DNA of 8,515 nucleotides, taken from Betaproteobacteria bacterium RBG_16_58_11 (lineage in GTDB: Bacteria; Pseudomonadota; Gammaproteobacteria; Burkholderiales; Thiobacteraceae). How positions within the stretch are numbered: the stretch's first letter is position 1; the number at the start of each line of letters is the position of its first letter. A model generated the notes under the pieces. It saw nothing but the letters and a program-made list of their open reading frames with translations, did not search any database and was not told where the DNA came from. Position numbers and translations under genes: made by a program. Positions 6,566 to 8,515 of this stretch are shown piece by piece. Location of the stretch: contig MEQN01000072.1 of NCBI GenBank assembly GCA_001770235.1, forward strand, positions 20,948-29,462, given 5' to 3'.

Positions 6566-7903
6566 ATGAAGACCCCCATGAGAACACCCATGAGAACAAT
6601 TGACACGCTCATCAGCGCCCGCTGGATACTCCCGATCGAGCCCGCCGGCATCGTGCTGGAACATCACAGCATTGCGATCGATGCCGGGCGCATCGTCGCG
6701 CTCTTGCCCACGATTGACGCCGCTATCGACTTCGCCGCGCGCGAGCAAATCGAACTCAATCAGCATGTGTTGATGCCCGGCTTGGTCAATCTGCATACGC
6801 ACGCCGCCATGACGCTGATGCGCGGCCTGGCCGACGATCTGCCGCTGATGACCTGGCTTAAAGATCACATCTGGCCGGCGGAAGGCAAACACGTCGCGCC
6901 GTCCTTCGTGAAAGACGGCACGCTGCTGGCCTGCGCTGAAATGCTGCGTGGCGGAACAACCTGCTTCAACGACATGTACTTTTTCCCCGAAGCCACGGCG
7001 CAGGCGGTGGATGAAGCGGGCCTGCGCGCCACGATCGGCATGATCGCACTCGAATTCCCCACTGCTTATGCCGCCGACGCCGACGACTATCTGCGCAAGG
7101 GCTTGGAAGTGCGCGACGCCTATCGCGACCATGAGCGCATTGCCTTCAGCATGGCGCCGCACGCGCCCTATACGGTGAGCGATAAAACCTTCGAGAAAAT
7201 CCTCACGCTGGCCGAGCAACTGGAAGCGCCGATCCACATTCATGTGCATGAAACGCAGGACGAGATCGACCAGAGCTTGAATGACCATCAGCTACGCCCC
7301 TTGGCGCGGCTGCAAATGCTCGGCTTATTGAGCCCGAGCGTCATCGCGGCGCATATGGTGCATTTGACCGAGGACGAAATCGCGCTGTGCGCGGAGCGCG
7401 GCGTCAACATCGCGCACTGCCCCGTCTCCAATCTCAAACTCGCCAGCGGCATTGCGCCGATTGCCCAACTCATCGCCAGGGGTGTCAACATCGGCCTCGG
7501 CACCGATGGCGCGGCCAGCAACAATCGCTTGGACCTCCTCGGCGAAATGCGCATCGCGGCCCTGCTCGCCAAAGGCGCCAGCGGGGACGCGACCGCCCTC
7601 CCCGCGCACCAAGCGCTGACTATCGCCACCCTCAACGGCGCAAAAGCGCTGGGGCTGGAGCAGGAAATCGGCTCCCTCAAGCCGGGAAAGGCTGCTGACA
7701 TCGTGGCCATCGATTTGTCCGCACTGGAGACCGCCCCCCTCTATGACGTCGCCTCGCACCTGGTGTACGCGGCGGGGCGTGAACAGGTCACCGATGTCTG
7801 GGTCGCCGGCAAACGTCTATTGAGCAGCCGCATGCTCACCACACTCGATGCGCATGAGATCAAAGCCAAGGCTGCGCATTGGCAAGGGATATTGAAAAGC
7901 TAG
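6566..7903 (+). CDS. mtaD: Amidohydrolase, 5'-methylthioadenosine / S-adenosylhomocysteine deaminase type (TRZ/ATZ family)
   Basis: Predicted zinc hydrolase that deaminates 5'-methylthioadenosine and/or S-adenosylhomocysteine, by-products of SAM-dependent reactions. From the first ATG it has 445 residues, the usual size. A small N-terminal beta segment leads into the barrel with [12 protein letters not shown] (71-82), where H77 and H79 are metal ligands. H226 and E229 lie in [11 protein letters not shown]263 in AAHMVHL, and D314 in [11 protein letters not shown]; these match H55, H57, H200, E203, H228 and D279 of Thermotoga TM0936. The C-terminal segment [12 protein letters not shown] (369-380) is typical of the superfamily. 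In-frame ATGs at 6566, 6578 and 6590 lie within a 12-bp duplication; none has a strong ribosome binding site, so the true start is open. Older annotations call such proteins chlorohydrolases, but the ubiG neighbour favours a SAM-by-product role. Guanine deaminase or another nucleoside deaminase is less likely. ubiG follows after 32 bp without a terminator. Confidence 0.85.
   Translation: MKTPMRTPMRTIDTLISARWILPIEPAGIVLEHHSIAIDAGRIVALLPTIDAAIDFAAREQIELNQHVLMPGLVNLHTHAAMTLMRGLADDLPLMTWLKDHIWPAEGKHVAPSFVKDGTLLACAEMLRGGTTCFNDMYFFPEATAQAVDEAGLRATIGMIALEFPTAYAADADDYLRKGLEVRDAYRDHERIAFSMAPHAPYTVSDKTFEKILTLAEQLEAPIHIHVHETQDEIDQSLNDHQLRPLARLQMLGLLSPSVIAAHMVHLTEDEIALCAERGVNIAHCPVSNLKLASGIAPIAQLIARGVNIGLGTDGAASNNRLDLLGEMRIAALLAKGASGDATALPAHQALTIATLNGAKALGLEQEIGSLKPGKAADIVAIDLSALETAPLYDVASHLVYAAGREQVTDVWVAGKRLLSSRMLTTLDAHEIKAKAAHWQGILKS
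6575..6598 (+). repeat. 12-bp tandem duplication containing start codons
   Basis: CCCATGAGAACA occurs twice in direct succession (6575-6586 and 6587-6598). It keeps the reading frame and gives the peptide repeat MRTPMRT at the amidohydrolase N-terminus. Each unit supplies a possible ATG start. Confidence 0.85.
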
Positions 7904-7923
7904 TCGCATTTACAACCAACTTG

Positions 7924-7929
7924 TATTAT
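7924..7929 (+). promoter_or_regulatory. -10-like box directly before ubiG
   Basis: TATTAT (five of six to consensus) ends 6 nt before the ubiG ATG. At the normal distance transcription would begin at about the A of the ATG, giving a leaderless message. The region 17 bp upstream (TAGTCG) is a poor -35. It may instead be chance in an otherwise co-transcribed mtaD-ubiG pair. Confidence 0.25.
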
Positions 7930-7935
7930 CTCGCC

Positions 7936-8515
7936 ATGAACGTTGACGAACTCGAACTGCAAAAATTTTCCGCGCTGGCGCATCGCTGGTGGGATCCGAA
8001 TAGCGAATTCAAGCCGCTGCACGACATCAACCCGCTGCGTTTGAATTACATCGACGGGCTCGCCCATATCGCTGGGAAAAAAATCCTTGATGTCGGCTGC
8101 GGCGGCGGCATTCTGTCCGAGAGCATGGCCGCGCGCGGGGCCGAGGTGACCGGCATTGATCTCGGCGACAAGCCGCTCAAGGTCGCCAAGCTGCACTTGC
8201 TCGAAACCGGACAAAAAGTGGATTACCGCTTGATCGCGGCCGAAGACTTGGCCGCGGAGCAACCCGGCCAATTCGACGTCGTCACCTGCATGGAAATGCT
8301 CGAACATGTACCCGACCCGGCCAGCATCGTCCGCGCCTGCGCCACCCTGGTCAAACCCGGCGGCCAGGTTTTTTTCTCCACGCTCAACCGCAACCCCAAG
8401 TCGTATTTATTCGCAGTGATCGGCGCCGAATATCTGCTCAAGCTGCTGCCGCGCGGCACGCACGACTACGCCAAATTCATCAAACCCTCCGAACTCGCGC
8501 GCTTTGCCCGCAATG
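7936..8515 (+). CDS. ubiG: Ubiquinone biosynthesis O-methyltransferase, C-terminus beyond window
   Basis: SAM-dependent enzyme that performs both O-methylations of the ubiquinone ring; it acts at the inner face of the cytoplasmic membrane. I translated it from the ATG at 7936; 193 codons are visible and the frame is open at the right edge. The N-terminus carries [12 protein letters not shown] (10-21) and [12 protein letters not shown] (25-36), both hallmarks of UbiG. SAM motif I is LDVGCGGG (51-58), D75 would bind the ribose of SAM, and the post-motif [11 protein letters not shown] is diagnostic. Near the edge, [14 protein letters not shown] corresponds to the lipid-interacting region described for E. 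coli UbiG. No clear Shine-Dalgarno site precedes the ATG. It follows mtaD by 32 bp; its product S-adenosylhomocysteine is a candidate substrate of that enzyme. Confidence 0.96.
   Translation, partial: MNVDELELQKFSALAHRWWDPNSEFKPLHDINPLRLNYIDGLAHIAGKKILDVGCGGGILSESMAARGAEVTGIDLGDKPLKVAKLHLLETGQKVDYRLIAAEDLAAEQPGQFDVVTCMEMLEHVPDPASIVRACATLVKPGGQVFFSTLNRNPKSYLFAVIGAEYLLKLLPRGTHDYAKFIKPSELARFARN

Noticed and set aside
6323..7288. Minus-strand open frame spanning the end of the OmpA-family gene and the start of mtaD
   Set aside because: It crosses two well-supported plus-strand genes and the terminator; composition is that of a shadow frame.
6566..7903. Atrazine/ethylammeline chlorohydrolase
   Set aside because: This name comes from superfamily similarity; the HxHxxE and AAHMVHL metal-site pattern and the ubiG neighbour fit the MTA/SAH deaminase group better.
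7892..7929. TTGAAA (7892-7897) and TATTAT as a paired ubiG promoter
   Set aside because: The spacer is 26 bp, far beyond the usual 16-18.

Overview
The window looks like ordinary chromosomal backbone of a moderately GC-rich betaproteobacterium. The evidence is the product types (a Pseudomonas/Betaproteobacteria-style P-protein PheA, UbiG for ubiquinone, and a barrel-less OmpA-family protein with a cysteine pair) and the familiar gyrA-serC-pheA and ompA-ubiG neighbourhoods. I cannot name a genus; a Nitrosomonadales/Gallionella-like lineage is only a guess. I see no mobile element, phage gene, CRISPR array, tRNA or rRNA.

Left part (1-5563), all on the minus strand and read right to left: gyrA (DNA gyrase A), a 129-bp gap with an unusual repeat/hairpin element, serC (phosphoserine aminotransferase), serA (a 390-residue phosphoglycerate dehydrogenase with an ACT domain), and pheA (chorismate mutase/prephenate dehydratase), which runs off the left edge. 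serC and serA overlap by 8 bp and serA and pheA are 9 bp apart, so these three are almost certainly co-transcribed. SerA makes 3-phosphohydroxypyruvate and SerC converts it to phosphoserine, so two successive steps of serine synthesis sit together, followed by the entry to phenylalanine synthesis.

Middle (5564-5795): a divergent control region between gyrA and the OmpA-family gene. It holds candidate promoters for both sides, a small hairpin in the gyrA leader and a run of nine C in the ompA leader.

Right part (5796-8515), all on the plus strand: an OmpA-like peptidoglycan-binding protein closed by a strong intrinsic terminator, then an amidohydrolase of the MTA/SAH deaminase (MtaD) type starting only 10 bp past the terminator, then ubiG, which is cut by the right edge. 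UbiG releases S-adenosylhomocysteine and MtaD-type enzymes can deaminate it, so the pairing makes metabolic sense.

No clearly novel system is visible. The points worth a second look are small: the repeat element between gyrA and serC, serA placed between serC and pheA and lacking the usual catalytic Glu, the C9 tract before the OmpA-family gene, the duplicated start region of mtaD, and a -10-like box directly before ubiG.
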